A stretch of DNA of 64,000 nt from an uncultured Ignavibacteriota bacterium (GTDB lineage Bacteria; Bacteroidota; Ignavibacteria; UBA10030; UBA8401): the NCBI GenBank assembly GCA_903861125.1, contig CAIOTF010000018.1, positions 1 to 64,000 on the forward strand, read 5' to 3'. The translations under genes were made by a program, and so were the position numbers. The notes under the pieces were generated by a model. The model saw only the letters and a program-made list of their open reading frames with translations, ran no database searches and had not been told where the DNA came from. Shown here piece by piece: positions 12,608 through 22,365 of this stretch; positions within the stretch are counted from its first letter, which is position 1; each line of letters begins with the position of its first letter.

Positions 12608-13879
12608 GTGGAAGTAACCATTAACAACGTGAATGATTGTGTTCGTGAAATGACCGTGACAATGACGCAGGCGGAATTAGCCCCGCATTTTGAGAAGGCA
12701 TACAAAACAGCTGCACCGGCATTAGAGATCAAGGGATTCCGCAAAGGTAAAGTACCAATGCACATGGTCAAAAAAATGTTCGGACCAAGCATTGAATATC
12801 AAGCGGTTGAAGAGATCACAAACGATGTGTTCCGTGCGGAAATGGAATCACGGAATTTCAATCCTATCGGGACTCCGCAAATCAACAAAATAGATTTCAA
12901 ACCGGGAACTCCGCTGACATTCGTTGTCAATTTTGAAGTCCGTCCTGAGTTTGAACTGAAAGACTACAAATCAATCGCAATCGAAAAATATACGCACAAG
13001 ACCAAAGAAACAGAAGTGCAGAACGAGATCGAGCGCCTGCAGCAGATCAATTCTTCGCTTGAAGAGGCTCAAAAAGCTGATGATGAACATTTTGTTGTTA
13101 CCGTTGATATGCTCGATTTGGATGAACATGGTCATTCACGCGAAGGTATGAAGATCTATCTGAGCGAAAAATCCACAGAAAAAGAGATCAAAGAAGCGCT
13201 GATCGGAGCTGTTGTTGGTGACGTGAAGGATGTGAAATTCACTCATCAGCACGGAGACCATTCACACGATGTTCATCTTACGCTGACCGTGAAGAAGATC
13301 GAAAAGGTACTTCTGCCGGTGATGGATGATGCGCTTGCTCAGAAAGTTAGCAACGGGAAATTTCAAACCGCAGAAGAGATGAAGCAGAACATTACGAAGG
13401 AGCTTGAAGAGTTCTGGAAAGAACGAAGCGAACGCCGGTTCGAAAATGATCTGCTGTCGGAGATTGTGAAACAATATGATTTCACCGTGCCGGAAGCTCT
13501 TGTTCAGAACGTAATCGATACATTCATCGAAGATGCAAAAAACCAGCAGCCGAACAAGCAACTGCCGAAAAATTTCAACGAAAAGACCTATCGCGAACAG
13601 GCCCGCGAGACGGCTATCTGGCAGTCAAAGTGGCTTCTGATTAAGGAACATTTCATTGCTCAGGAGAAAATAGAGATCTCGGACTCCGAAATAGAGAAAT
13701 TGGCGGGCGAGGAATCAGCAAAACTGAATATCGATAAAGAACGGCTTGTAAATTTCTATAAAAGCTCCGATACTGCATTGGAACGCCTGAAATATAACCG
13801 CCTTATTGATATTCTCAAACAAAATGTGAAGATTACGGAAGTTGAAACGGACGATTACAGTAAATTTGCAACCCAGTAA
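12608..13879 (+). CDS. tig: Trigger factor (ribosome-associated chaperone)
   Basis: 423 residues. The N-terminal ribosome-binding domain carries the signature GFRKGKVP (about residues 41-48). A diverged FKBP-type domain follows (about 155-240), then the C-terminal helical arms (about 245-420). Trigger factor holds nascent chains at the ribosome exit. The start is GTG at 12608 with AAGGAG 8 nt upstream. The FKBP region contains a His-rich stretch HQHGDHSHDVH. It stands upstream of clpP and clpX, the usual bacterial order. Confidence 0.95.
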   Translation: MEVTINNVNDCVREMTVTMTQAELAPHFEKAYKTAAPALEIKGFRKGKVPMHMVKKMFGPSIEYQAVEEITNDVFRAEMESRNFNPIGTPQINKIDFKPGTPLTFVVNFEVRPEFELKDYKSIAIEKYTHKTKETEVQNEIERLQQINSSLEEAQKADDEHFVVTVDMLDLDEHGHSREGMKIYLSEKSTEKEIKEALIGAVVGDVKDVKFTHQHGDHSHDVHLTLTVKKIEKVLLPVMDDALAQKVSNGKFQTAEEMKQNITKELEEFWKERSERRFENDLLSEIVKQYDFTVPEALVQNVIDTFIEDAKNQQPNKQLPKNFNEKTYREQARETAIWQSKWLLIKEHFIAQEKIEISDSEIEKLAGEESAKLNIDKERLVNFYKSSDTALERLKYNRLIDILKQNVKITEVETDDYSKFATQ

Positions 13880-13945
13880 AAGCAATTTTTTTGCTCTGCT
13901 TACGTCTAATAGATTGTCGGCAAATTTACTAACTCAAGGAGATTT

Positions 13946-14596
13946 ATGGTAACAAACAACACACTGCAAACAAAGCCATACGAAGTATTCAATCAACTCG
14001 TTCCGATGGTCGTAGAACAGACCAGCCGAGGAGAACGTGCTTACGATATTTTTTCTCGTCTCTTAAAAGAGCGCATTGTATTTATCGGCACTGCGATCGA
14101 CGATTATGTTGCGTCGCTTGCCATAGCGCAAATGCTTCACCTAGAAGCAGAGGACCCGGATAAGGATATCTCTGTGTACATCAATTCACCGGGCGGATCA
14201 GTAACGGCCGGACTTGCGATCTACGATACCATGCAGATCATCCGTCCACAGGTGGCGACGATCTGTGTTGGAATGGCCGCAAGCATGGGAGCAATACTGC
14301 TTCTTGCCGGCGAAAAAGGAAAACGCCAGGCATTACCGAATGCCCGCATTATGATCCATCAGCCGTGGGGCGGCGTGCAGGGAACTGCATCCGACATCAG
14401 CATACAAGCTGAAGAAATTTTGAAGACGAAAAAACGTCTGAACGAGATCATTGCCCAGCATACGGGCAAATCAATTGCTGATGTTGAAAAGGATACTGAT
14501 CGTGATAATTATATGTCGTCTCAGCAGGCGGCTGAATACGGATTGATCGATAAAGTATTGACGAAACGGACAAGCGATACTAAAAAAGAAAAGTAA
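13946..14596 (+). CDS. clpP: ATP-dependent Clp protease, proteolytic subunit
   Basis: 216 residues. This serine peptidase forms the tetradecameric chamber used by ClpX or ClpA. The triad is in place: Ser113 in GMAASMGA, His138 in IMIHQP and Asp187 in DTDRD, with spacing matching E. coli ClpP. A 25-30 residue N-terminal propeptide is likely. AAGGAG lies 5-6 nt before the ATG. It is 66 nt after tig and 3 nt before clpX, so the three are probably co-transcribed. Confidence 0.97.
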   Translation: MVTNNTLQTKPYEVFNQLVPMVVEQTSRGERAYDIFSRLLKERIVFIGTAIDDYVASLAIAQMLHLEAEDPDKDISVYINSPGGSVTAGLAIYDTMQIIRPQVATICVGMAASMGAILLLAGEKGKRQALPNARIMIHQPWGGVQGTASDISIQAEEILKTKKRLNEIIAQHTGKSIADVEKDTDRDNYMSSQQAAEYGLIDKVLTKRTSDTKKEK

Positions 14597-14599
14597 CGT

Positions 14600-15856
14600 A
14601 TGAGCAAGCAAAAAAGCGAAGACAAAGTCCGATGTTCGTTCTGCGGACGCAGACCGGAAGAAGTGACGAGCATTATTGCAGGTCCGGATGTATATATCTG
14701 CGATTTGTGCGTTTCAACATCCATGGATATCATCCGCAATAATCTGTCTTCATCCCGTACAAAAAGGATCAAGAACAAGGGATTGCTTACACCGATGCAG
14801 ATAAAATCCTCGCTTGATGAATATGTAATCGGGCAGGATCAGGCAAAAAAAACATTAGCGGTAGCCGTATACAACCACTATAAACGGATCGACACTCAGG
14901 ATCAGTTCGCCGATCCTGAAAATGTTGAGATTGAAAAGAGCAATATTCTTCTTATCGGTTCAACGGGAACAGGAAAAACACTGCTTGCCCAAACGCTCGC
15001 ACGCATTCTTGATGTGCCATTTGCGATCGCTGATGCAACAACGCTCACCGAAGCAGGATACGTCGGCGACGATGTTGAAACGGTTCTTGTTCATCTGCTG
15101 CAAAATGCCGAATACAATGTTGAGCGAGCAGAACGCGGCATTGTTTACATCGACGAGATCGACAAGATCGCACGAAAAAGCGACAGTGCATCGATCACCC
15201 GTGATGTTTCCGGCGAAGGTGTGCAGCAGGCATTGCTGAAGATCCTAGAAGGAACCGTTGCCGGCGTTCCTCCAAAAGGAGGTCGCAAACATCCCGAACA
15301 GAGTCTCATCAATCTTAACACCAAAAATATCCTGTTCATCTGCGGCGGCGCATTCGAAGGTTTAGAGAAGATCATTTCACGGCGCGTTCACAAGAATGCC
15401 GTCGGTTTTGGCGCAGAGATCAAGGGCAAAAAGGAACAGACGGCTGATGCGTACATTCAAATGGCCGAACCGGACGATCTTCTGAAATTCGGCTTGATAC
15501 CGGAATTCATCGGCCGGCTGCCTATGCTGACTACATTACATTCGTTGGATGAAACAGCGTTGATGAATATCTTGGTAGTACCGCGAAACGCCATCGTAAA
15601 ACAGTTCAAAAAATTGTTCAAATACGAAGGTGTGGAACTGGACTTTGAAGAAGCGGCGCTCAAGCAGATTGTTGCCAAAGCGATCGCTCGCGGAACCGGC
15701 GCGCGAGCACTCCGATCCGTCGTAGAAGAGATCATGCGGGACATTATGTATGAACTTCCGTCCAAAGCAAATGTAACGAAATGCGTTGTGACGAAGGAGA
15801 CCGTGGAGAAGAAAAAAGAACCAATCTATGTTCTTGAAGAGAGAAAATCGGCATAA
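14600..15856 (+). CDS. clpX: ATP-dependent Clp protease, ATPase subunit ClpX
   Basis: 418 residues. This AAA+ unfoldase feeds substrates to ClpP. The N-terminal zinc-binding domain has Cys12, Cys15, Cys34 and Cys37. Walker A is GSTGTGKT at 120-127, and Walker B VYIDEID contains Asp185-Glu186. The pore-loop and sensor regions ([25 protein letters not shown]) are intact. It starts 3 nt after clpP, so translation is probably coupled. A terminator follows at 15857-15886. Confidence 0.97.
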   Translation: MSKQKSEDKVRCSFCGRRPEEVTSIIAGPDVYICDLCVSTSMDIIRNNLSSSRTKRIKNKGLLTPMQIKSSLDEYVIGQDQAKKTLAVAVYNHYKRIDTQDQFADPENVEIEKSNILLIGSTGTGKTLLAQTLARILDVPFAIADATTLTEAGYVGDDVETVLVHLLQNAEYNVERAERGIVYIDEIDKIARKSDSASITRDVSGEGVQQALLKILEGTVAGVPPKGGRKHPEQSLINLNTKNILFICGGAFEGLEKIISRRVHKNAVGFGAEIKGKKEQTADAYIQMAEPDDLLKFGLIPEFIGRLPMLTTLHSLDETALMNILVVPRNAIVKQFKKLFKYEGVELDFEEAALKQIVAKAIARGTGARALRSVVEEIMRDIMYELPSKANVTKCVVTKETVEKKKEPIYVLEERKSA

Positions 15857-15886
15857 TAAAAAAATCCGCTCTGCGGGATTTTTTAT
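15857..15886. terminator. Bidirectional intrinsic terminator between clpX and rsmE
   Basis: The stem AATCCGC/GCGGGATT (one bulged G) has a TCT loop, seven A on the left and six T on the right. It can end both the plus-strand tig-clpP-clpX transcript and the minus-strand transcript ending with rsmE. Confidence 0.82.
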
Positions 15887-15921
15887 TATGTGACTATTCA
15901 TCCATGCCATGAATCATCATT

Positions 15922-16641
15922 TCATTCGTTCCCAACCATCCAACTCAAAGCAATAATCGCAGCGGTTTCGGTCCGTAATCTTCTTCTGCCTAACGACACT
16001 TGAGTAAAAGCTGCTTTCTCTGCCATTTTTACTTCATCATCCGTAAACCCACCTTCAGGACCTATCAGGATCAATGCAGACCGGGGCGGTTTGCGGTGTT
16101 TCAACGCCTCAGCAATGAACAGCACATGGTCAGTACGTTCATAGGGAATCAATTTCACGTCATAGCCGGCAGCATCGGCAATAACACTTTCAAGATTAGC
16201 CGAGGGTGTAATTTTGGGAAGGATGCATCGTCCCGATTGTTTCATGGCGGCGAGCGCAATATTATTCCAGCGGTCTTCTTTCGCAGAACGTGCGATCGTT
16301 CGCTCGGTCTGCAACGGTATAACCGTCCTCACGCCTAACTCCGTTGCTTTCTCGATGATCCAATCCATCCGTGACGGATTTTTCAATTGTGCAACAGCAA
16401 GTGTAACATCGATATCCGGTTCGTGCAGATGATGATGCTCGTAGAGGATCTCGCATTCGATCATTTCCGGTGCAACAAGCCGGATGACAACTTCGTACGC
16501 TTTTCCTGCGCCGTCAACAACCCAAATTCGGTCACCGGGCTGTTTGCGAAGCACTCGGGAAATATGTTTCGCTTCATCCCCTTCGATAGCGATGTGCTGA
16601 TCAATGATAAATTCAGCGGGAACGTAAAAATATTCACTCAT
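15922..16641 (-). CDS. rsmE: 16S rRNA (uracil-1498-N3)-methyltransferase
   Basis: 239 residues, the usual size for this SPOUT-class enzyme, which methylates U1498 of 16S rRNA using S-adenosylmethionine. An N-terminal PUA-like domain (about 1-70) is followed by the knotted SPOUT domain. That domain carries the conserved ILIGPEGGFTDDEV and SLGRRRLRTETA segments that form the SAM-binding trefoil knot. It lies 19 nt downstream of the Omp85-like gene on the same strand. Confidence 0.94.
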   Translation of the reverse strand: MSEYFYVPAEFIIDQHIAIEGDEAKHISRVLRKQPGDRIWVVDGAGKAYEVVIRLVAPEMIECEILYEHHHLHEPDIDVTLAVAQLKNPSRMDWIIEKATELGVRTVIPLQTERTIARSAKEDRWNNIALAAMKQSGRCILPKITPSANLESVIADAAGYDVKLIPYERTDHVLFIAEALKHRKPPRSALILIGPEGGFTDDEVKMAEKAAFTQVSLGRRRLRTETAAIIALSWMVGNE

Positions 16642-16660
16642 AAATTATTCAGCAGCTTTT

Positions 16661-17989
16661 TTACAACGCTGCCCCTAAATCAAAAATAATTTCACCTTTA
16701 GAAATTGGCATCCCATACGGAACACCAAACTCAATTCTGCCGACTGCACTGTATGCAAGCAAGAGGTGCAAACCGACACCATACCCTGAATAGAATCTAT
16801 TGAGCATCAGAGGTGTATCCCTGTACCAGGTATTCCCGGCATCTGCAAACAGAGCAAAATTCAATGCATATCGGACATCCTGGAACTGGTCGAATGGTAT
16901 ATAATCAAAATGGATATATCTCGGAGAAACAATCGGAATATGAGTCTCCACCGTTGCCCCGATTATTTGTTCCCCTTCAAGGATCGTAGAGAAATGCCCG
17001 CGGATACGCTCACTATAACCAAAGAACGTATGTCCGTAATTCGGTATCTGCGCGCCCCCGGCAAGACTCGAAAATGCCCTTCCGGCAATAATGATATTGC
17101 TCCACGTCGGTATATAACGTCGGAAGTCGACCGCAATCCGCTGATAATTCACATCCTTTTCAAATAGACCGAATTTTGAGATACCGATGCTCAATGAAGT
17201 TCCATACGTTGCATATTCCTTCAGGTCGCGGGTGTCGTAAAAATATGAAGCATGCAATGAATAGAATTCATCTCTCCCGTTCGCCGACAACGTTCTTCCT
17301 GCATGATTATCGCTGACATGTAAATTAAGAAATTCAATCTTCATGGTCGCCAGCGAGAAGATTGAAAACCGTTTTCCGATTGTGGTCTCACCTCCCGTGC
17401 GGATCTCGTCAAAATTCGCATCGCTGCCTCGGGATAAGAGACTTCTATTCCTTTGCTCGGTGTAATAAGCGCGAAATGAAAAAAATATCCTGTTCTCCAC
17501 ATCTATTTGCGGATTGGTGTAGTTAATTGAGACGAACGGATCATACCCCAGACCAAAGGCACCGTAGAGCTGCACATTATCCCCTGCAACATTATTATGA
17601 GCCAATCCCAGTCCATAATATATTTTTGAAAAATCCCTGTCTTTGATCCCAAGAATTGGGAATGGATAGTAATACCATCTTTCTATGACGCTGACGGTGA
17701 GGGTTGCACAATTACCTGAATCGGGAATGACTTTTATGTCAACCTTCGTAAAAAGACGAAGGCTGTAGATTCTGTTGATATCGAATTGAACAGCTTCATG
17801 CGTTATCAATGCGCCCGGTTTCAGGGACATTTCCTGTTCAATGATATAATACTTCGTGAGCTCGTTGCCTACATAGATAACACTGCCTACACGGTAGGTC
17901 GAATCAGGAAATGCGAACGCGGGAATCGTGATTTCCTGTGCCTCACACACAACCAGCAACGACAGTAATATTGAAAATGATCGTATCAT
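16661..17989 (-). CDS. Omp85-superfamily (BamA/TamA-like) outer-membrane protein with a short periplasmic part
   Basis: 442 residues from the chosen start. A signal peptide (MIRSFSILLSLLVVCEAQ) is followed by a single POTRA-like module (about 30-105, with 'SLRLFTKVDIKVIPDSG'). The rest is alternating β-strands typical of a 16-strand barrel, including a late ALFADAGNTW strand found in Omp85 proteins. One POTRA is far fewer than the five of BamA, so this is probably an accessory member. The start at 17989 is preferred to one at 18058 because a terminator lies between them and because it begins the signal peptide. Confidence 0.78.
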   Translation of the reverse strand: MIRSFSILLSLLVVCEAQEITIPAFAFPDSTYRVGSVIYVGNELTKYYIIEQEMSLKPGALITHEAVQFDINRIYSLRLFTKVDIKVIPDSGNCATLTVSVIERWYYYPFPILGIKDRDFSKIYYGLGLAHNNVAGDNVQLYGAFGLGYDPFVSINYTNPQIDVENRIFFSFRAYYTEQRNRSLLSRGSDANFDEIRTGGETTIGKRFSIFSLATMKIEFLNLHVSDNHAGRTLSANGRDEFYSLHASYFYDTRDLKEYATYGTSLSIGISKFGLFEKDVNYQRIAVDFRRYIPTWSNIIIAGRAFSSLAGGAQIPNYGHTFFGYSERIRGHFSTILEGEQIIGATVETHIPIVSPRYIHFDYIPFDQFQDVRYALNFALFADAGNTWYRDTPLMLNRFYSGYGVGLHLLLAYSAVGRIEFGVPYGMPISKGEIIFDLGAAL

Positions 17990-18003
17990 CGATGTAATAT
18001 AGC

Positions 18004-18033
18004 AAAAATAAAAAAGCAGAACATCCGTTCTGC
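18004..18033 (-). terminator. Intrinsic terminator after the CoA-binding protein gene
   Basis: On the minus strand the stem GCAGAAC/GTTCTGC (7 bp, 4-nt loop) is followed by TTTTTTATTTTT. It lies 24 nt after the stop at 18058 and just before the Omp85-like start, so the downstream gene needs its own promoter or read-through. Confidence 0.8.
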
Positions 18034-18057
18034 CTTCATTCATTTTTTCAGTAACCA

Positions 18058-18477
18058 TCAGTTCATCAGAGCGCCGTATTCAACGGCAATGCAAAGGTCC
18101 ATCACTACATTTAACCCTGCCTGTTCAGCTTTTTCTGCGGCTGCCTGGTTCACGACGCCAAGCTGCATCCATATGGACCGGGCACCGACAGCAATGGCTT
18201 CGTCAACAACCGGACCAACCTCGTTAGGATTCCGGAAAATGTTGACAATATCAATCTTTTCCGTGACCGATTTCAGATCGGGATAACATTTCATTCCGTG
18301 CACTTCCTGATAATGAGGATTCACGGGAAACACACGGTATCCTTTATTTTTCAGGAATTCTGCAATCGCTCCGCTGTCACGCCATGGTTTCGGCGATGCT
18401 CCGACAACGGCGATTGTTTTAGAACTTGCGAGCAATTGTTTTACTTCCTGGTCAGTGGTAATCATAATTTTCCACAC
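18058..18477 (-). CDS. CoA-binding protein (YccU/CoA_binding family)
   Basis: 139 residues forming a single Rossmann-like CoA-binding domain, as in the succinyl-CoA synthetase alpha subunit. The nucleotide loop IAVVGASPKPWRDSG, the VFPVNPHYQEVHG segment and the closing MDLCIAVEY are typical of this small family, whose cellular role is not settled. It lies 12 nt after gcvP and probably shares its transcript, which ends at 18004-18033. An alternative ATG at 18465 would remove four residues; no ribosome binding site decides between them. Confidence 0.86.
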   Translation of the reverse strand: MWKIMITTDQEVKQLLASSKTIAVVGASPKPWRDSGAIAEFLKNKGYRVFPVNPHYQEVHGMKCYPDLKSVTEKIDIVNIFRNPNEVGPVVDEAIAVGARSIWMQLGVVNQAAAEKAEQAGLNVVMDLCIAVEYGALMN

Positions 18478-18489
18478 ATATCAATTCTC

Positions 18490-21378
18490 TTATTTAGCGT
18501 TATCTGCCACATACGACTCCATAGGAGGACATACACAGACTAATTGCCTGTCGCCAAACGTATCATTTACACGGCCGACACTGGGCCAGAATTTATGAGC
18601 AAGAACCCAAGGCGTAGGGAATGCTGCCTTCTCGCGCGAATATGAATGTTTCCATTCGTTGCTCATTACCGAATGGGCAGTATGCGGGGCATGCTTCAGA
18701 ACATTATCTTCTTTTGTGAACCGGCCTTGTTCAATCTCCTCGATCTCTTTCCGAATTTGAAGAAGGGCATCGCAGAACCGGTCAAGTTCTCCTTTTGGTT
18801 CGCTTTCGGTCGGCTCGATCATCAGCGTGCCGGCAACGGGGAAAGAAACAGTCGGCGCATGGAAGCCGTAATCCATCAGCCGCTTTGCAATATCCGTCAC
18901 TTCAATTCCTGCGGATGATTTGAATTTGCGCATATCCACGATCATCTCGTGAGCACACCGTCCGTTTTTACCCACGTACAAAATGTCGAACTCTTTTTCC
19001 AGACGGGCTTTAATATAATTTGCATTAAGGATTGCATATTTCGTGGCATTTGTCAATCCATTGGCACCCATCATTTTAATATAGGCATACGAAATCAACA
19101 GAATGCTTGCACTTCCCCACGGTGCCGCAGAAACAGCGGACATCGCTTGATCGTCGCCGATCTCAACAACTGCATGTCCAGGAAGAAACGGAACAAGATG
19201 TTCGGCTACACAGATTGGTCCAACGCCCGGACCGCCTCCGCCGTGCGGTATGCAGAATGTCTTGTGCAGATTCAAATGACATACATCCGCACCGATGCGG
19301 GCAGGACTTGTCAATCCCACCTGTGCATTCATATTGGCACCGTCCATATAAACCTGTCCGCCATTCTTGTGAATAACGGCACACATTTCCTGAATGCTTT
19401 CTTCGAACACGCCGTGTGTTGAAGGATATGTCACCATCAAACAGGCTAAATTCGCTTTGTATTGTTCCGCTTTTGCTTTAAGATCTTCAACTTCAACATT
19501 TCCGCGCTCATCGCATTTTACCACAACAACTTGCATTCCCGCCATCACAGCGCTGGCGGGATTCGTGCCGTGAGCTGATGAAGGTATCAACGCAATATTT
19601 CTGTGCGATTCATTTTTTGATTTGAAATATTCCCGGATCACAAGCAACCCTGCATATTCACCCTGGGAACCGGCATTCGGCTGCAGCGAAACGCCGGCAA
19701 ATCCGGTGATCTCTTTCAGATCGTTGGACAATTCTTCGAAGATCTGAGTGTAGCCCATCGCCTGTTCCTGAGGAATGAACGGATGAAGTGATGCAAATTC
19801 CGGCATTGTTACAGGAAGCATTTGCGTTGTAGCGTTCAGTTTCATCGTGCAGGAACCGAGCGGGATCATCGAAAAGTTGAGCGAAAGATCTTTCATCTCC
19901 AGCGCGTGAATATAGCGAAGCATTTCGTGTTCCGAATGATGCATGTTAAAAACAGGATGCAACATAAAGTTACTCGTACGGACGAACTTCTTTTCCCATT
20001 CAAGCTGGAGATTCTTCGCCAGTTCTGATACGGATGTAACTTTGCTTTTCACGGAAGCAAAGATCGAAAGGATTGTCTCAACCTCTTTGAGCGTTGTTGT
20101 TTCATCGACGGAAATTCCGACAGCTGTTTCGCTGATACGGCGTACATTCATCTGTGCACCGGCGATACGATTGATTACAGAGTCTGTTGTCTTCCCTGTT
20201 TCGATGTGCAGCGTATCAAAATATGTACCGTTGGTCTGCTGGAACTCCAATTTCTTCAACCCCTTATCCAGCACTTTTGCCAATCCGTGGACACGCAATG
20301 CGATCTGTTTTAATCCTGCCGGACCGTGATAGACACCGTACATTCCTGCCATTACTGCAAGAAGTACCTGCGCCGTGCAGATGTTGCTTGTTGCTTTTTC
20401 GCGCCGGATGTGCTGTTCGCGTGTTTGCAGCGCCATACGGTAGGCTTTGTTTCCATTGGAATCGATCGACACGCCGATAATGCGTCCCGGCATTACGCGT
20501 TTGTATTCATCTTTGGTAGCAAGAAAGGCGGCATGCGGACCGCCGTAACCCATCGGAACACCGAATCGCTGTGCACTTCCGACAACAATGTCCGCACCGA
20601 ATTCACCCGGAGGAGTCAGAAGCGTCAACGCCAACAGATCGGCAGCAACGGCGACGAGAACATTTTGCGACTTTGCCTGCGCACAAAAATCCGTATAGTC
20701 ATAGATCGCGCCATATCCCGCGGGATATTGCACAAGAGCTCCGAATATTTTTTCTCCAAACTTCACTGTGCGGTGATCGCCGACAACGACGTCGATACCG
20801 AGAGGAACTGCGCGCGTTTTTACGACATCAATTGTTTGCGGGAAACATTCCTCCGAAACGAAAAATTGATTTCCTTTTTTATCATGATTGGCGGAATACA
20901 TCATAAACATTGCTTCGGCAGCAGCCGTCCCTTCGTCCAGCAATGATGCGTTGGCGATCTGCATCCCGGTTAGATCAATAATCATCGTTTGATAATTAAG
21001 CAATGCTTCCAGGCGTCCTTGAGCGATCTCAGCCTGGTATGGAGTATAGGCCGTATACCATCCCGGATTTTCGAGAATGTTACGCTGGATGACGGGAGGA
21101 ACGATCGTTCCGTAATATCCCGTTCCAATAAATGAGCGGAACATTTTATTCCGTCCGGCGATACCACGAATATGATTAATCGTTTCATATTCCGTCATCG
21201 CTTTGCTGATCTTCATTGGTCCTTCAAGACGAATGTGCGGCGGAACAGTCTGTTCGATCAGTTCATCCAGCGTTGATACGCCGATGGTGTTCAGCATTTC
21301 TTTGGTTTGTGCTTCGTTCGGGCCGATATGGCGCGGTTCAAAAATATCTGCAGGATTAAGATTTATATTCATATGCAT
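18490..21378 (-). CDS. gcvP: Glycine dehydrogenase (decarboxylating), P protein of the glycine cleavage system
   Basis: 962 residues, the full-length single-chain form (many bacteria split it in two). This pyridoxal-phosphate enzyme decarboxylates glycine and passes the aminomethyl group to the lipoyl H protein. The N-terminal half has FIGTGYYGT and the C-terminal half [18 protein letters not shown], whose Lys binds PLP, followed by a glycine-rich loop. No gcvT or gcvH is in the window, so the other subunits are encoded elsewhere. A second in-frame ATG two codons in is an equally good start. Confidence 0.96.
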   Translation of the reverse strand: MHMNINLNPADIFEPRHIGPNEAQTKEMLNTIGVSTLDELIEQTVPPHIRLEGPMKISKAMTEYETINHIRGIAGRNKMFRSFIGTGYYGTIVPPVIQRNILENPGWYTAYTPYQAEIAQGRLEALLNYQTMIIDLTGMQIANASLLDEGTAAAEAMFMMYSANHDKKGNQFFVSEECFPQTIDVVKTRAVPLGIDVVVGDHRTVKFGEKIFGALVQYPAGYGAIYDYTDFCAQAKSQNVLVAVAADLLALTLLTPPGEFGADIVVGSAQRFGVPMGYGGPHAAFLATKDEYKRVMPGRIIGVSIDSNGNKAYRMALQTREQHIRREKATSNICTAQVLLAVMAGMYGVYHGPAGLKQIALRVHGLAKVLDKGLKKLEFQQTNGTYFDTLHIETGKTTDSVINRIAGAQMNVRRISETAVGISVDETTTLKEVETILSIFASVKSKVTSVSELAKNLQLEWEKKFVRTSNFMLHPVFNMHHSEHEMLRYIHALEMKDLSLNFSMIPLGSCTMKLNATTQMLPVTMPEFASLHPFIPQEQAMGYTQIFEELSNDLKEITGFAGVSLQPNAGSQGEYAGLLVIREYFKSKNESHRNIALIPSSAHGTNPASAVMAGMQVVVVKCDERGNVEVEDLKAKAEQYKANLACLMVTYPSTHGVFEESIQEMCAVIHKNGGQVYMDGANMNAQVGLTSPARIGADVCHLNLHKTFCIPHGGGGPGVGPICVAEHLVPFLPGHAVVEIGDDQAMSAVSAAPWGSASILLISYAYIKMMGANGLTNATKYAILNANYIKARLEKEFDILYVGKNGRCAHEMIVDMRKFKSSAGIEVTDIAKRLMDYGFHAPTVSFPVAGTLMIEPTESEPKGELDRFCDALLQIRKEIEEIEQGRFTKEDNVLKHAPHTAHSVMSNEWKHSYSREKAAFPTPWVLAHKFWPSVGRVNDTFGDRQLVCVCPPMESYVADNAK

Positions 21379-21481
21379 TGTATGATTAAAAAAAAGTTTG
21401 TTAAAATATCATTGTGTTACAATTCAGGATTCCAGTTGAGAATAAAACACATCGTTACGAGACCGTATTCTGAAGTTTGGA

Positions 21482-22264
21482 TTATAAAATATTCTGCGAT
21501 AGTTTTGCCACAGCTTCTTCTGCCGCAGCCTGTTCAGCTTCTTTCTTGTTCTTTCCGATACCGATTCCCATTGCATCACTGCCCACCATTACTTGAATTG
21601 TAAAAGTGCGGTCATGGTCTGGGCCTTCTTCTTTCAATGTTTGGTAGCGCGGGATCCCTTTCCCTTTTGCCTGAGACAATTCCAGCAATTCACTTTTATA
21701 ATTCTGATCGCTCACCTTCAAATATCCGTTGGACAGTGCAGAACTCAAACGATCCAGTATGAATTTTTTTGCGGCGACCATTCCGCCGTCTAAATACAAT
21801 GCCGCAATAATTGCTTCATACGCATCGGACAGGATGGTGTCGTATCCTTTTTCCTGAACGCCTGCAGAACTTGTATGCATGAGCAGAAATTTCTTAAGGT
21901 CGATCTCCTTTGCGCAGAATGCCAATGCCTTCCGGTTGACCAACCGGGCCCGCAGAATCGTCAATTCTCCCTCCTCTTTATCCGGATATTTCGCAAAGAG
22001 GTATTCGGCAACCACAAAATTCAGGATCGAATCGCCGAGAAACTCCAATCTCTCATTCGATTCCAGTGCTTCGATACGGGATGTGGGGATAAAGGAACGG
22101 TGAACCAACGCCCGAACAAAAAAATCTTTATTCCGAATACGGTACTGTAATGCAGACGCAAGCAAGTTCCAGTCAACCCTGGGATACAGTAGTGACAATT
22201 GCCCGGGAGACGCAGGAAAGAAGGAAGAAAAAAAATTCCGCAGCCGAATAATCGTATCGCTCAC
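21482..22264 (-). CDS. rnc: Ribonuclease III
   Basis: 260 residues. It cleaves double-stranded RNA, including rRNA precursor stems. The catalytic signature ERLEFLGDS lies at residues 71-79 (Glu71, Glu74, Asp78) and the second metal site is Asp147/Glu150 in SDAYEAIIAALYLDGG. A C-terminal double-stranded-RNA-binding domain occupies about 188-258. The start is GTG at 22264. It ends the fatty-acid cluster, an arrangement (acpP-fabF-rnc) common in many bacteria, 101 nt after fabF. Confidence 0.95.
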   Translation of the reverse strand: MSDTIIRLRNFFSSFFPASPGQLSLLYPRVDWNLLASALQYRIRNKDFFVRALVHRSFIPTSRIEALESNERLEFLGDSILNFVVAEYLFAKYPDKEEGELTILRARLVNRKALAFCAKEIDLKKFLLMHTSSAGVQEKGYDTILSDAYEAIIAALYLDGGMVAAKKFILDRLSSALSNGYLKVSDQNYKSELLELSQAKGKGIPRYQTLKEEGPDHDRTFTIQVMVGSDAMGIGIGKNKKEAEQAAAEEAVAKLSQNIL

Positions 22265-22365
22265 AAAAAAGTCTTCTCTATTACGGTGAGCGTCATTTCA
22301 GCGAAAGCAGGAACAGAACAGCCGGTTCACGCACTCGCCGAACTGACGATAAATACACTCTTGAA

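Noticed and set aside
12301-12792. 163-residue minus-strand frame across the tig start
   Set aside because: It overlaps both the T9SS gene and the tig ribosome-binding domain and contains the tig control region; no homology seen.
17990-18058. Extended N-terminus for the Omp85-like protein
   Set aside because: It would read through an intrinsic terminator and place 23 polar residues before the signal peptide.
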